A DNA stretch of 64,000 nucleotides from NCBI GenBank assembly GCA_037577475.1, contig CM075188.1, positions 5,429,501 through 5,493,500 on the forward strand, given 5' to 3'. The DNA is from Chaunax sp. Z400 (Eukaryota; Chordata; Actinopteri; Lophiiformes; Chaunacidae). Under the pieces are notes generated by a model. The model was not told the origin of the DNA and did not search any database. It saw only the letters and a list, made by a program, of their open reading frames with translations. The position numbers were made by a program, and so were the translations under genes. The stretch's first letter is position 1. Each line of letters begins with the position of its first letter. Positions 50,101-63,300 of this stretch are shown piece by piece.

Positions 50101-53100
50101 CTGGATTTCTATGGACTACCTAATCACATCAGCATCTGAATTTCTATTGATCGCCTGCACAGATCAGCATTTGTTTTTCTATTGATCGTTCACTCACATC
50201 AGCATCTGCATTTTTTTTGGATCGCCTGCTAACATCAGCATTTTTATTTCTATAGATTGTCTGTTTGCATCGGAAACATCAGGCCTTGATTTCTATTGAT
50301 CATTCCCTCACATCAACATCTGGATTTCTATGGACCGCCTGCTCACATCACTATTTGGATTCCTATTGATCACCTGCTCACATCAGCATTTTTATTTCTA
50401 TAGATTGACTGTTTGCATCAGAAACATCAGGCCAGGATTTCTATTGATCATTCGCCTACATCAGCATCTGGATTTCTATGGACTACCTGCTCACATCAGC
50501 ATTCGTATTTCTATTGATCGTTCGCTCGCATCAGCATTTGTATTTCTATTGATCGTTCGCTCGCATCAGCATTTGTATTTCTACTGATCGTTCGCTCGCT
50601 TCAGCATTTGTATTTCTATTGATCGTTCGCTCGCATCAGCATTTGTATTTCTATTGATCGTTCGCTCCCATCAGCTTTTTCATTTCTATTGATAGTTCGC
50701 TCGCATCAGAATTCGTATTTCTATCGATCGTTCGCTATCATCAGCATTTGTATTTCCAATGATCGTTCGTTCGCATCATCCTTTGTATTTCTATTGATCG
50801 TTCACTCACATCAGCATCTGTATTTTTAATGGATCGCCTGCTAACATCAGCATTTTTATTTCTATAGATTGACTGTTTGCATCAGAAACATCAGGCCATG
50901 ATTTCTATTGATCATTCGCCTACATCAGCATCTGGATTTCTATGGACTACCTAATCACATCAGCATCTGAATTTCTATTGATCGCCTGCACAGATCAGCA
51001 TTTGTTTTTCTATTGATCGTTCGCTCGCATCAGCATTTGTATTTCTATTGATCGTTCGCTCGCATCAGCATTTGTATTTCTACTGATCGTTCGCTCGCCT
51101 CAGCATTTGTATTTCTATTGATCGTTCGCTCGCATCAGCAATTGTATTTCTATTGATCGTTCGCTCCCATCAGCTTTTTCATTTCTATTGATAGTTCGCT
51201 CGCATCAGAATTCGTATTTCTATCGATCGTTCGCTATCATCAGCATTTGTATTTCCAATGATCGTTCGTTCGCATCATCCTTTGTATTTCTATTGATCGT
51301 TCACTCACATCAGCATCTGTATTTTTAATGGATCGCCTGCTAACATCAGCATTTTTATTTCTATAGATTGACTGTTTGCATCAGAAACATCAGGCCATGA
51401 TTTCTATTGATCATTCGCCTACATCAGCATCTGGATTTCTATGGACTACCTAATCACATCAGCATCTGAATTTCTATTGATCGCCTGCACAGATCAGCAT
51501 TTGTTTTTCTATTGATCGTTCACTCACATCAGCATCTGCATTTTTTTTGGATCGCCTGCTAACATCAGCATTTTTATTTCTATAGATTGTCTGTTTGCAT
51601 CGGAAACATCAGGCCTTGATTTCTATTGATCATTCCCTCACATCAACATCTGGATTTCTATGGACCGCCTGCTCACATCACTATTTGGATTCCTATTGAT
51701 CACCTGCTCACATCAGCATTTTTATTTCTATAGATTGACTGTTTGCATCAGAAACATCAGGCCAGGATTTCTATTGATCATTCGCCTACATCAGCATCTG
51801 GATTTCTATGGACTACCTGCTCACATCAGCATTCGTATTTCTATTGATCGTTCGCTCGCATCAGCATTTGTATTTCTATTGATCGTTCGCTCGCATCAGC
51901 ATTTGTATTTCTACTGATCGTTCGCTCGCTTCAGCATTTGTATTTCTATTGATCGTTCGCTCGCATCAGCATTTGTATTTCTATTGATCGTTCGCTCCCA
52001 TCAGCTTTTTCATTTCTATTGATAGTTCGCTCGCATCAGAATTCGTATTTCTATCGATCGTTCGCTATCATCAGCATTTGTATTTCCAATGATCGTTCGT
52101 TCGCATCATCCTTTGTATTTCTATTGATCGTTCACTCACATCAGCATCTGCATTTTTTTTGGATCGCCTGCTAACATCAGCATTTTTATTTCTATAGATT
52201 GTCTGTTTGCATCGGAAACATCAGGCCTTGATTTCTATTGATCATTCCCTCACATCAACATCTGGATTTCTATGGACCGCCTGCTCACATCACTATTTGG
52301 ATTCCTATTGCTCACCTGCTCACATCAGCATTTTTATTTCTATAGATTGACTGTTTGCATCAGAAACATCAGGCCAGGATTTCTATTGATCATTCGCCTA
52401 CATCAGCATCTGGATTTCTATGGACTACCTGCTCACATCAGCATTCGTATTTCTATTGATCGTTCGCTCGCATCAGCATTTGTATTTCTATTGATCGTTC
52501 GCTCGCATCAGCATTTGTATTTCTATTGATCGTTCGCTCGCATCAGCATTTGTATTTCTACTGATCGTTCGCTCGCTTCAGCATTTGTATTTCTATTGAT
52601 CGTTCGCTCGCATCAGCATTTGTATTTCTATTGATCGTTCGCTCCCATCAGCTTTTTCATTTCTATTGATAGTTCGCTCGCATCAGAATTCGTATTTCTA
52701 TCGATCGTTCGCTATCATCAGCATTTGTATTTCCAATGATCGTTCGTTCGCATCATCCTTTGTATTTCTATTGATCGTTCACTCACATCAGCATCTGTAT
52801 TTTTAATGGATCGCCTGCTAACATCAGCATTTTTATTTCTATAGATTGACTGTTTGCATCAGAAACATCAGGCCATGATTTCTATTGATCATTCGCCTAC
52901 ATCAGCATCTGGATTTCTATGGACTACCTAATCACATCAGCATCTGAATTTCTATTGATCGCCTGCACAGATCAGCATTTGTTTTTCTATTGATCGTTCA
53001 CTCACATCAGCATCTGCATTTTTTTTGGATCGCCTGCTAACATCAGCATTTTTATTTCTATAGATTGTCTGTTTGCATCGGAAACATCAGGCCTTGATTT

Positions 53101-56100
53101 CTATTGATCATTCCCTCACATCAACATCTGGATTTCTATGGACCGCCTGCTCACATCACTATTTGGATTCCTATTGATCACCTGCTCACATCAGCATTTT
53201 TATTTCTATAGATTGACTGTTTGCATCAGAAACATCAGGCCAGGATTTCTATTGATCATTCGCCTACATCAGCATCTGGATTTCTATGGACTACCTGCTC
53301 ACATCAGCATTCGTATTTCTATTGATCGTTCGCTCGCATCAGCATTTGTATTTCTATTGATCGTTCGCTCGCATCAGCATTTGTATTTCTACTGATCGTT
53401 CGCTCGCTTCAGCATTTGTATTTCTATTGATCGTTCGCTCGCATCAGCATTTGTATTTCTATTGATCGTTCGCTCCCATCAGCTTTTTCATTTCTATTGA
53501 TAGTTCGCTCGCATCAGAATTCGTATTTCTATCGATCGTTCGCTATCATCAGCATTTGTATTTCCAATGATCGTTCGTTCGCATCATCCTTTGTATTTCT
53601 ATTGATCGTTCACTCACATCAGCATCTGTGTTTTTAATGGATCGCCTGCTAACATCAGCATTTTTATTTCTATAGATTGACTGTTTGCATCAGAAACATC
53701 AGGCCATGATTTCTATTGATCATTCGCCTACATCAGCATCTGGATTTCTATGGACTACCTAATCACATCAGCATCTGAATTTCTATTGATCGCCTGCACA
53801 GATCAGCATTTGTTTTTCTATTGATCGTTCACTCACATCAGCATCTGCATTTTTTTTGGATCGCCTGCTAACATCAGCATTTTTATTTCTATAGATTGTC
53901 TGTTTGCATCGGAAACATCAGGCCTTGATTTCTATTGATCATTCCCTCACATCAACATCTTGATTTCTATGGACCGCCTGCTCACATCACTATTTGGATT
54001 CCTATTGATCACCTGCTCACATCAGCATTTTTATTTCTATAGATTGACTGTTTGCATCAGAAACATCAGGCCAGGATTTCTATTGATCATTCGCCTACAT
54101 CAGCATCTGGATTTCTATGGACTACCTGCTCACATCTGTATTTAGATTCATATTGATCACCTGCTCACAACAGCATCTAGTTTTCTATTGATTGTTCACT
54201 CACATCAGCATCTGTATTTTTTATGATCACCTGCTAACATCAGCATTTTTATTTCCATATATTGACTGTTTGCATCAGAAACATCAGGCCTTGATTTCTA
54301 TTGATCGTTCGCTCACCTGAGCATCTGGATTTCTATGGATTGCCTGCTCAGATCATCATTTGTATTTCTATTAATCGCCTGCTCAGATCAGCATTTGAAT
54401 TTTTGTTGATCAGCTAATCACATCAGCATCTGAATTTCTATTGATCGCCTGCACAGATCAGCATTTGTTTTTCTATTGATCGTTCACTCACATCAGCATC
54501 TGCATTTTTTATGATCACCTGCTAACATCAGCATTTTTATTTCCATAGATTGACTGTTTGCATCAGAAACATCAGGCCTTGATTTCTATTGATCGTTCGC
54601 TCACCTGAGCATCTGGATTTCTATGGATTGCCTGCTCAGATCAACATTTGTATTTCTATTAATCGCCTGCTCAGATCAGCATTTGAATTTTTGTTGATCA
54701 CCTAATCACATCAGCATCTGAATTTCTATTGATCGCCTGCACAGATCAGCATTTGTCTTTCTATTGATCGTTCACTCACATCAGCATCTGCATTTTTTTT
54801 GGATCGCCTGCTAACATCAGCATTTTTATTTCTATAGATTGTCTGTTGGCATCGGAAACATCAGGCCTTGATTTCTATTGATCATTCCCTCACATCAACA
54901 TCTGGATTTCTATGGACCGCCTGCTCACATCACTATTTGGATTCCTATTGATCACCTGCTCACATCAGCATTTTTATTTCTATAGATTGACTGTTTGCAT
55001 CAGAAACATCAGGCCAGGATTTCTATTGATCATTCGCCTACATCAGCATCTGGATTTCTATGGACTACCTGCTCACATCAGCATTTGTATTTCTATTGAT
55101 CGTTCGCTCGCATCAGCATTTGTATTTCTATTGATCGTTCGCTCGCATCAGCATTTGTATTTCTACTGATCGTTCGCTCGCTTCAGCATTTGTATTTCTA
55201 TTGATCGTTCGCTCGCATCAGCATTTGTATTTCTATTGATCGTTCGCTCCCATCAGCTTTTTCATTTCTATTGATAGTTCGCTCGCATCAGAATTCGTAT
55301 TTCTATCGATCGTTCGCCATCAGCATTTGTATTTCCAATGATCGTTCGTTCGCATCATCCTTTGTATTTCTATTGATCGTTCACTCACATCAGCATCTGT
55401 ATTTTTAATGGATCGCCTGCTAACATCAACATTTTTATTTCTATAGATTGACTGTTTGCATCAGAAACATCAGGCCATGATTTCTATTGATCATTCGCCT
55501 ACATCAGCATCTGGATTTCTATGGACTACCTAATCACATCAGCATCTGAATTTCTATTGATCGCCTGCACAGATCAGCATTTGTTTTTCTATTGATCGTT
55601 CACTCACATCAGCATCTGCATTTTTTTTGGATCGCCTGCTAACATCAGCATTTTTATTTCTATAGATTGTCTGTTTGCATCGGAAACATCAGGCCTTGAT
55701 TTCTATTGATCATTCCCTCACATCAACATCTGGATTTCTATGGACCGCCTGCTCACATCACTATTTGGATTCCTATTGATCACCTGCTCACATCAGCATT
55801 TTTATTTCTATAGATTGACTGTTTGCATCAGAAATATCAGGCCAGGATTTCTATTGATCATTCGCCTACATCAGCATCTGGATTTCTATGGACTACCTGC
55901 TCACATCAGCATTTGTATTTCTATTGATCGTTCGCTCGCATCAGCATTTGTATTTCTATTGATCGTTCGCTCGCATCAGCATTTGTATTTCTATTGATCG
56001 TTCGCTCGCATCAGCATTTGTATTTCTACTGATCGTTCGCTCGCCTCAGCATTTGTATTTCTATTGATCTTTCTCTCGCATCAGCATTTGTATTTCTACT

Positions 56101-57066
56101 GATCGTTCGCTCGCTTCAGCATTTGTATTTCTATTGATCGTTCGCTCGCATCAGCATTTGTATTTCTATTGATCGTTCGCTCCCATCAGCTTTTTCATTT
56201 CTATTGATAGTTCGCTCGCATCAGAATTCGTATTTCTATCGATCGTTCGCTATCATCAGCATTTGTATTTCCAATGATCGTTCGCTCGCATCATCCTTTG
56301 TATTTCTATTGATCGTTCACTCACATCAGTATCTGTATTTTTTATGGATCGCCTGCTAACATCAGCATTTTTATTTCTATAGATTTACTGTTTGCATCAG
56401 AAACATCAGGCATTGATTTCTATTGATCATTCGCCCACATCAGCATCTGGATTTCTATGGACACCTGCTCACATCTGTATTTGGATTCCTATTGATCACC
56501 TGCTCACAACAGCATCTTGATTTCTATTGATCGTTCACTCACATCAGCATCTGTATTTTTTATGGATCACCTACTAACATCAGCATTTTTATTTCTATAG
56601 ATTGACTGTTTGCATCAGAAACATCAGGCCAGGATTTCTATTGATCATTCGCCTACATCAGCATCTGGATATGTATGGACTACCTGCTCACATCTGTATT
56701 TGGATTCCTATTGATCACCTGCTCACAACAGCATCTCGTTTTCTATTGATCGTTCACTCACATCAGCATCTGTATTTTTTATGATCACCTGCTAACATCA
56801 GCATTGTTATTTCTATAGATTCACTGTTTGCATCAGAAACATCAGGCCTTGATTTCTATTGATCGTTCGCTCAGATCAGCATTTGTATTTCTATGGATCA
56901 CATTTTCAGATCAGCATTTGTATTTCTATTGATCACCTCCTCAGATCAGCATTTGTATTTCTATGGATCACCTGCTCACATTAGCATCTGGATTTCTGTG
57001 GATTGCATCCTCCGATCAGCATTTGTATTTGTGTGGATTGCCTTTTCTCATCAGCATTTGTATTTC
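38104..57066 (+). repeat. 35-bp satellite, segment 3 (19.0 kb)
   Basis: The longest uninterrupted satellite run. Anchors at 39257, 40053, 40708, 41574, 42405, 43236, 44179, 44834, 45777, 46650, 47297, 47944, 48817, 49464, 50330, 51660, 52272, 53138 and others show mixed 647, 655, 796, 831, 866 and 943-bp units. A 2167-bp stretch, about 45630-47795, is repeated immediately at about 47797-49962; both copies carry the rare words CATCTCTATTTTTT and GATTGATTGTTTGC. Two 866-bp units are exact neighbours at 52272 and 53138. The end (about 56340-57066) has monomer orders not seen before the other clusters. Confidence 0.95.
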
Positions 57067-57937
57067 AAAAAAATTAAGCTAAGGCACTGTGTGAATAGTC
57101 AAAATTTCTCCTCAGACTGCTGAAAATAATTTAACTTCAGCCACAGTTATAGTGTAGAAAAGGCCTCAAAGATAATCTTGTTGTTAAATAGCGCTTTTCT
57201 ATTTTATTAGCTGTTTAATGACCCATTCAGTGCTGTATTCCTATTGGTTGCGCCGTCCCATCTGTGCACTGAGTCTGTTAACATACAGTGCAGTGTTGAA
57301 CTCTTTCAGATGTGTTCAGCAGCTCGTCATGTATTTGAGTTTATTTAAACACGGTTGTCGCAAGTGGACTGAGCGTGAATGCCAATATAAGTATCTCGTT
57401 TACTGTTGTGTTTGCTATTTGTTATGTATTTTAATAGTTTCGGTTGTTTAAAGGTAAAGGATAATTGTTGCTGTCGCTGTTAATTGAGCTTCGAAACTCC
57501 GTGAACGAACATACCGGAAGTGTGTTTTCACGATAAAAGCACTGTGAATGGATAACCGGAAGTTATGTGATGTTAGCGTTAGCCTAGCTTAACAGCGATA
57601 AATGAACTATCGGGGCTGCCGATTGACTCAGGGTGAGGGAGATTGAAGTCTCAGCGGCACAAAAACACAAGGGATAGAAACTAAGGAAGCATTCTGTACC
57701 TAGCAACGGTTGCTATGCTGCAGTTGCTGCTTGGCGTGTTCATGACGTGGCGTGACGTCATACGCACCCTTTCACACATTGTACTTTGATTTAGAAGGCA
57801 TATAAAACTCAACTATCAGTACGTATATGAACAAATCAGCAAATTCGTTCCCAAAGCAGAAGTTTTTTTTCTGTCCCAGGCAAAGACACACATCACAACA
57901 GACTTAAACTATGGAGTGATGGCTCGCTACATTTTTT
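57067..57937 (+). repeat. promoter-like module copy 10 (subtype A)
   Basis: 871 bp, first of the second A-B-B cluster, which has the same internal spacing as cluster 1. Private changes include AAGGGATAGAAAC, AGCAAATTCG and AAAGACACACATC. Confidence 0.92.
57753..57807 (+). promoter_or_regulatory. CRE and TATA core, module 10
   Basis: TGACGTCA at 57753-57760 and TATAAAA at 57801-57807; ETS sites and palindrome intact. Confidence 0.55.
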
Positions 57938-58285
57938 GTTGATCACCTAATCACATCAGCATCTGAATGTCTATTGATCGCCTGCACAGATCAGCATTTG
58001 TTTTTCTATTGATCGTTCACTCACATCAGCATTTGTATTTTTTTGGATCACCTGCTCCAATCAGCATTTGGATTTCTATTGATCGTTGGCTCACATCAGG
58101 CCTCGATTTATATTGATCGCCTTCTCAGATCAGCATCTGGATTTCTATGGATCGCCTGCTCACATCAGCATTTGTATTTCTATGGATCACCTGCTCACAT
58201 TAGCATCTGGATTTCTGTGGATTGCATCCTCCGATCAGCATTTGGATTTGTGTGGATTGCCTTTTCTCATCAGCATTTGTATTTC
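57938..58285 (+). repeat. satellite spacer between modules 10 and 11 (348 bp)
   Basis: Standard spacer, with the private variant CCTGCTCCAATCAGC. Confidence 0.9.
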
Positions 58286-59154
58286 AAAAAAATTAAGCTA
58301 AGGCACTGTGTGAATAGTCAAAATTTCTCTTCAGATTGCTGAAAACAATTTAACTTCAGCCACAGTTATAGTGTAGAAAAGGCCTCAAAGATAATCTTGT
58401 TGCGCTTTTCTATTTTATTAGCTGTTTAATGACCCATTCAGTGCTGTATTCCTATTCGTTGCGCCGTCCCATCTGTGCACTGAGTCTGTTAACATACAGT
58501 GCAGTGTTGAACCCTTTCAGAGGTGTTCCGCAGCTCGTCACGTATTTGAGTTAAAGTATTAGTTAAACACGGTTGTCGCAAGTGGACTGAGCGTGAATGC
58601 CAATATAAGTATCTCATTTACTGTTGTGTTTGCTATTTGTTATGTATTTTAATAGTTTCGGTTGTTTAAAGGTAAAGGATAATTGTTGCTGTCGCTGTTA
58701 ATTGAGCTTCGAAACTCCGTGAACGAACATACCGGAAGTGTGTTTTCACGATAAAAGCACTGTGAATGGATAACCGGAAGTTATGTGATGTTAGCGTTAG
58801 CCTAGCTTAACAGCGATAAATGAACTATCGGGGCTGCCGATTGACTCAGGGTGAGGGAGATTGAAGTCTCAGCGGCACAAAACACAAGGGATGGAAACTA
58901 AGGAAGCATTCTGTACCTAGCAACGGTTGCTATGCTGCAGTTGCTGCTTGGCGTGTTCATGACGTGACGTGACGTCATACGCACCCTTTCACACATTGTA
59001 CTTTGATTTAGAAGGCATATAAAACTCAACTATCAGTACGTATATGAACAAATCAGCAGATTCGTTCCCAAAGCAGAAGTTTTTTTTCTGTCCCAGGCAA
59101 AGAGACACATCACAACAGACTTAAACTATGGAGTGATGGCTCGCTATATTTTTT
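58286..59154 (+). repeat. promoter-like module copy 11 (subtype B)
   Basis: 869 bp; one A lost from the GCACAAAAACACAAGG run. Both ETS sites are intact, unlike B copies 3 and 4. Confidence 0.92.
58970..59024 (+). promoter_or_regulatory. CRE and TATA core, module 11
   Basis: TGACGTCA at 58970-58977 and TATAAAA at 59018-59024. A G-to-A change upstream gives TGACGTGACGTGACGTCA, three overlapping CRE-like words. Confidence 0.55.
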
Positions 59155-59502
59155 GTTGATCACCTAATCACATCAGCATCTGAATGTCTATTGATCGCCT
59201 GCACAGATCAGCATTTGTTTTTCTATTGATCGTTCACTCACATCAGCATTTGTATTTTTTTGGATCACCTGCTCCCATCAGCATTTGGATTTCTATTGAT
59301 CGTTGGCTCACATCAGGCCTCGATTTATATTGATCGCCTTCTCAGATCAGCATCTGGATTTCTATGGATCGCCTGCTCACATCAGCATTTGTATTTCTAT
59401 GGATCACCTGCTCACATTAGCATCTGGATTTCTGTGGATTGCATCCTCCGATCAGCATTTGGATTTGTGTGGATTGCCTTTTCTCATCAGCATTTGTATT
59501 TC
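59155..59502 (+). repeat. satellite spacer between modules 11 and 12 (348 bp)
   Basis: Standard 348-bp spacer. Confidence 0.9.
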
Positions 59503-60372
59503 AAAAAAATTAAGCTAAGGCACTGTGTGAATAGTCAAAATTTCTCTTCAGATTGCTGAAAACAATTTAACTTCAGCCACAGTTATAGTGTAGAAAAGGC
59601 CTCAAAGATAATCTTGTTGCGCTTTTCTATTTTATTCGCTGTTTAATGACCCATTCAGTGCTGTATTCCTATTCGTTGCGCCGTCCCATCTGTGCACTGA
59701 GTCTGTAAACATACAGTGCAGTGTTGAACTCTTTCAGAGGTGTTCCGCAGCTCGTCACGTATTTGAGTTAAAGTATTAGTTAAACACGGTTGTCGCAAGT
59801 GGACTGAGCGTGAATGCCAATATAAGTATCTCATTTACTGTTGTGTTTGCTATTTGTTATGTATTTTAATAGTTTCGGTTGTTTAAAGGTAAAGGATAAT
59901 TGTTGCTGTCGCTGTTAATTGAGCTTCGGAACTCCGAGAACGAACATACCGGAAGTGTGTTTTCACGATAAAGGCACTGTGATTCGATAACCGGAAGTTA
60001 TGTGATGTTAGCGTTAGCCTAGCTTAACAGCGATAAATGAACTATCGCGGCTGCCGATTGACTCAGGGTAAGGGAGATTGAAGTCTCAGCGGCACAAAAA
60101 CACAAGGTATGGAAACTAAGGAAGCATTCTGTACCTAGCAACGGTTGCTATTCCGCAGTTGCTGCTTGGCGTGTTCCTGACGTGGCGTGACGTCATACGC
60201 ACCCTTTCACACATTGTACTTTGATTTAGAAGGCATATAAAACTCAACTATCGGTACGTATATGAACAAATCAGCAGATTCGTTCCCAAAGCAGAAGTTT
60301 TTTTTCTGTCCCAGGCAAAGAGACACATCGTAACAGACTTAAACTATGGAGTGATGGCTCGCTACATTTTTT
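59503..60372 (+). repeat. promoter-like module copy 12 (subtype B, diverged)
   Basis: 870 bp. The most diverged of the internal copies: private changes include CTCCGAGAACG, GATTCGATAACC, CTATCGCGGC, AGGGTAAGGG, CAAGGTATGG, GCTATTCCGC, GTTCCTGACG, TATCGGTACG and CATCGTAACAG. The satellite after it starts with the ordinary GAATTTC monomer, not the post-module GAATGTC. Confidence 0.92.
60188..60242 (+). promoter_or_regulatory. CRE and TATA core, module 12
   Basis: TGACGTCA at 60188-60195 and TATAAAA at 60236-60242 survive despite the many other changes in this copy. The palindrome's right arm is intact, but the sequence next to it is altered. Confidence 0.55.
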
Positions 60373-63300
60373 GTTGATCACCTAATCACATCAGCATCTG
60401 AATTTCTATTGATCGCCTGCACAGATCAGCATTTGTTTTTCTATTGATCGTTCACTCACATCAGCATCTGCATTTTTTTTGGATCGCCTGCTAACATCAG
60501 CATTTTTATTTCTATAGATTGTCTGTTTGCATCGGAAACATCAGGCCTTGATTTCTATTGATCATTCCCTCACATCAACATCTGGATTTCTATGGACCGC
60601 CTGCTCACATCACTATTTGGATTCCTATTGATCACCTGCTCACATCAGCATTTTTATTTCTATAGATTGACTGTTTGCATCAGAAACATCAGGCCAGGAT
60701 TTCTATTGATCATTCGCCTACATCAGCATCTGGATTTCTATGGACTACCTGATCACATCAGCATTCGTATTTCTATTGATCGTTCGCTCGCATCAGCATT
60801 TGTATTTCTATTGATCGTTCGCTCGCATCAGCATTTGTATTTCTATTGATCGTTCGCTCGCATCAGCATTTGTATTTCTACTGATCGTTCGCTCGCTTCA
60901 GCATTTGTATTTCTATTGATCGTTCGCTCCCATCAGCTTTTTCATTTCTATTGATAGTTCGCTCGCATCAGAATTCGTATTTCTATCGATCGTTCGCTAT
61001 CATCAGCATTTGTATTTCCAATGATCGTTCGTTCGCATCATCCTTTGTATTTCTATTGATCGTTCACTCACATCAGCATCTGTATTTTTAATGGATCGCC
61101 TGCTAACATCAGCATTTTTATTTCTATAGATTGACTGTTTGCATCAGAAACATCAGGCCATGATTTCTATTGATCATTCCCCTACATCAGCATCTGGATT
61201 TCTATGGACTACCTAATCACATCAGCATCTGAATTTCTATTGATCGCCTGCACAGATCAGCATTTGTTTTTCTATTGATCGTTCACTCACATCAGCATCT
61301 GCATTTTTTTTGGATCGCCTGCTAACATCAGCATTTTTATTTCTATAGATTGTCTGTTTGCATCGGAAACATCAGGCCTTGATTTCTATTGATCATTCCC
61401 TCACATCAACATCTGGATTTCTATGGACCGCCTGCTCACATCACTATTTGGATTCCTATTGATCACCTGCTCACATCAGCATTTTTATTCCTATAGATTG
61501 ACTGTTTGCATCAGAAACATCAGGCCAGGATTTCTATTGATCATTCGCCTACATCAGCATCTGGATTTCTATGGACTACCTGCTCACATCTGTATTTAGA
61601 TTCATATTGATCACCTGCTCACAACAGCATCTTGTTTTCTATTGATTGTTCACTCACATCAGCATCTGTATTTTTTATGATCACCTGCTAACATCAGCAT
61701 TTTTATTTCCATAGATTGACTGTTTGCATCAGAAACATCAGGCCTTGATTTCTATTGATCGTTCGCTCACCTGAGCATCTGGATTTCTATGGATTGCCTG
61801 CTCAGATCAACATTTGTATTTCTATTAATCGCCTGCTCAGATCAGCATTTGAATTTTTGTTGATCACCTAATCACATCAGCATCTGAATTTCTATTGATC
61901 GCCTGCACAGATCAGCATTTGTTTTTCTATTGATCGTTCACTCACATCAGCATCTGCATTTTTTTTGGATCGCCTGCTAACATCAGCATTTTTATTTCTA
62001 TAGATTGTCTGTTTGCATCGGAAACATCAGGCCTTGATTTCTATTGATCATTCCCTCACATCAACATCTGGATTTCTATGGACCGCCTGCTCACATCACT
62101 ATTTGGATTCCTATTGATCACCTGCTCACATCAGCATTTTTATTTCTATAGATTGACTGTTTGCATCAGAAACATCAGGCCAGGATTTCTATTGATCATT
62201 CGCCTACATCAGCATCTGGATTTCTATGGACTACCTGCTCACATCAGCATTCGTATTTCTATTGATCGTTCGCTCGCATCAGCATTTGTATTTCTATTGA
62301 TCGTTCGCTCGCATCAGCATTTGTATTTCTATTGATCGTTCGCTCGCATCAGCATTTGTATTTCTACTGATCGTTCGCTCGCTTCAGCATTTGTATTTCT
62401 ATTGATCGTTCGCTCTCATCAGCATTTGTATTTCTATTGATCGTTCGCTCCCATCAGCTTTTTCATTTCTATTGATAGTTCGCTCGCATCAGAATTCGTA
62501 TTTCTATCGATCGTTCGCTATCATCAGCATTTGTATTTCCAATGATCGTTCGTTCGCATCATCCTTTGTATTTCTATTGATCGTTCACTCACATCAGCAT
62601 CTGTATTTTTAATGGATCGCCTGCTAACATCAGCATTTTTATTTCTATAGATTGACTGTTTGCATCAGAAACATCAGGCCATGATTTCTATTGATCATTC
62701 GCCTACATCAGCATCTGGATTTCTATGGACTACCTAATCACATCAGCATCTGAATTTCTATTGATCGCCTGCACAGATCAGCATTTGTTTTTCTATTGAT
62801 TGTTCACTCACATCAGCATCTGCATTTTTTTTGGATCGCCTGCTAACATCAGCATTTTTATTTCTATAGATTGTCTGTTTGCATCGGAAACATCAGGCCT
62901 TGATTTCTATTGATCATTCCCTCACATCAACATCTGGATTTCTATGGACCGCCTGCTCACATCACTATTTGGATTCCTATTGATCACCTGCTCACATCAG
63001 CATTTTTATTTCTATAGATTGACTGTTTGCATCAGAAACATCAGGCCAGGATTTCTATTGATCATTCGCCTACATCAGCATCTGGATTTCTATGGACTAC
63101 CTGCTCACATCTGTATTTAGATTCATATTGATCACCTGCTCACAACAGCATCTAGTTTTCTATTGATTGTTCACTCACATCAGCATCTGTATTTTTTATG
63201 ATCACCTGCTAACATCAGCATTTTTATTTCCATATATTGACTGTTTGCATCAGAAACATCAGGCCTTGATTTCTATTGATCGTTCGCTCACCTGAGCATC

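Noticed and set aside
54590..54700. CRISPR-like array
   Set aside because: The repeats are contiguous diverged monomers with no unique spacers and no cas genes, in vertebrate DNA.
20783..59559. 99-codon and 71-codon overlapping frames in the 348-bp spacers
   Set aside because: Two frames of the same satellite remain open by chance; the longer runs into the A-rich start of the next module. Low complexity, with no domain.
9039..62335. More than 25 near-identical 77-91 codon frames beginning MDRLLTSLFG in the satellite
   Set aside because: They mirror the higher-order repeat. The 35-bp period forces a frame change per monomer, and a TGA in TATTGATC ends each frame within about three monomers. 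Both strands behave alike and nothing suggests selection on protein.
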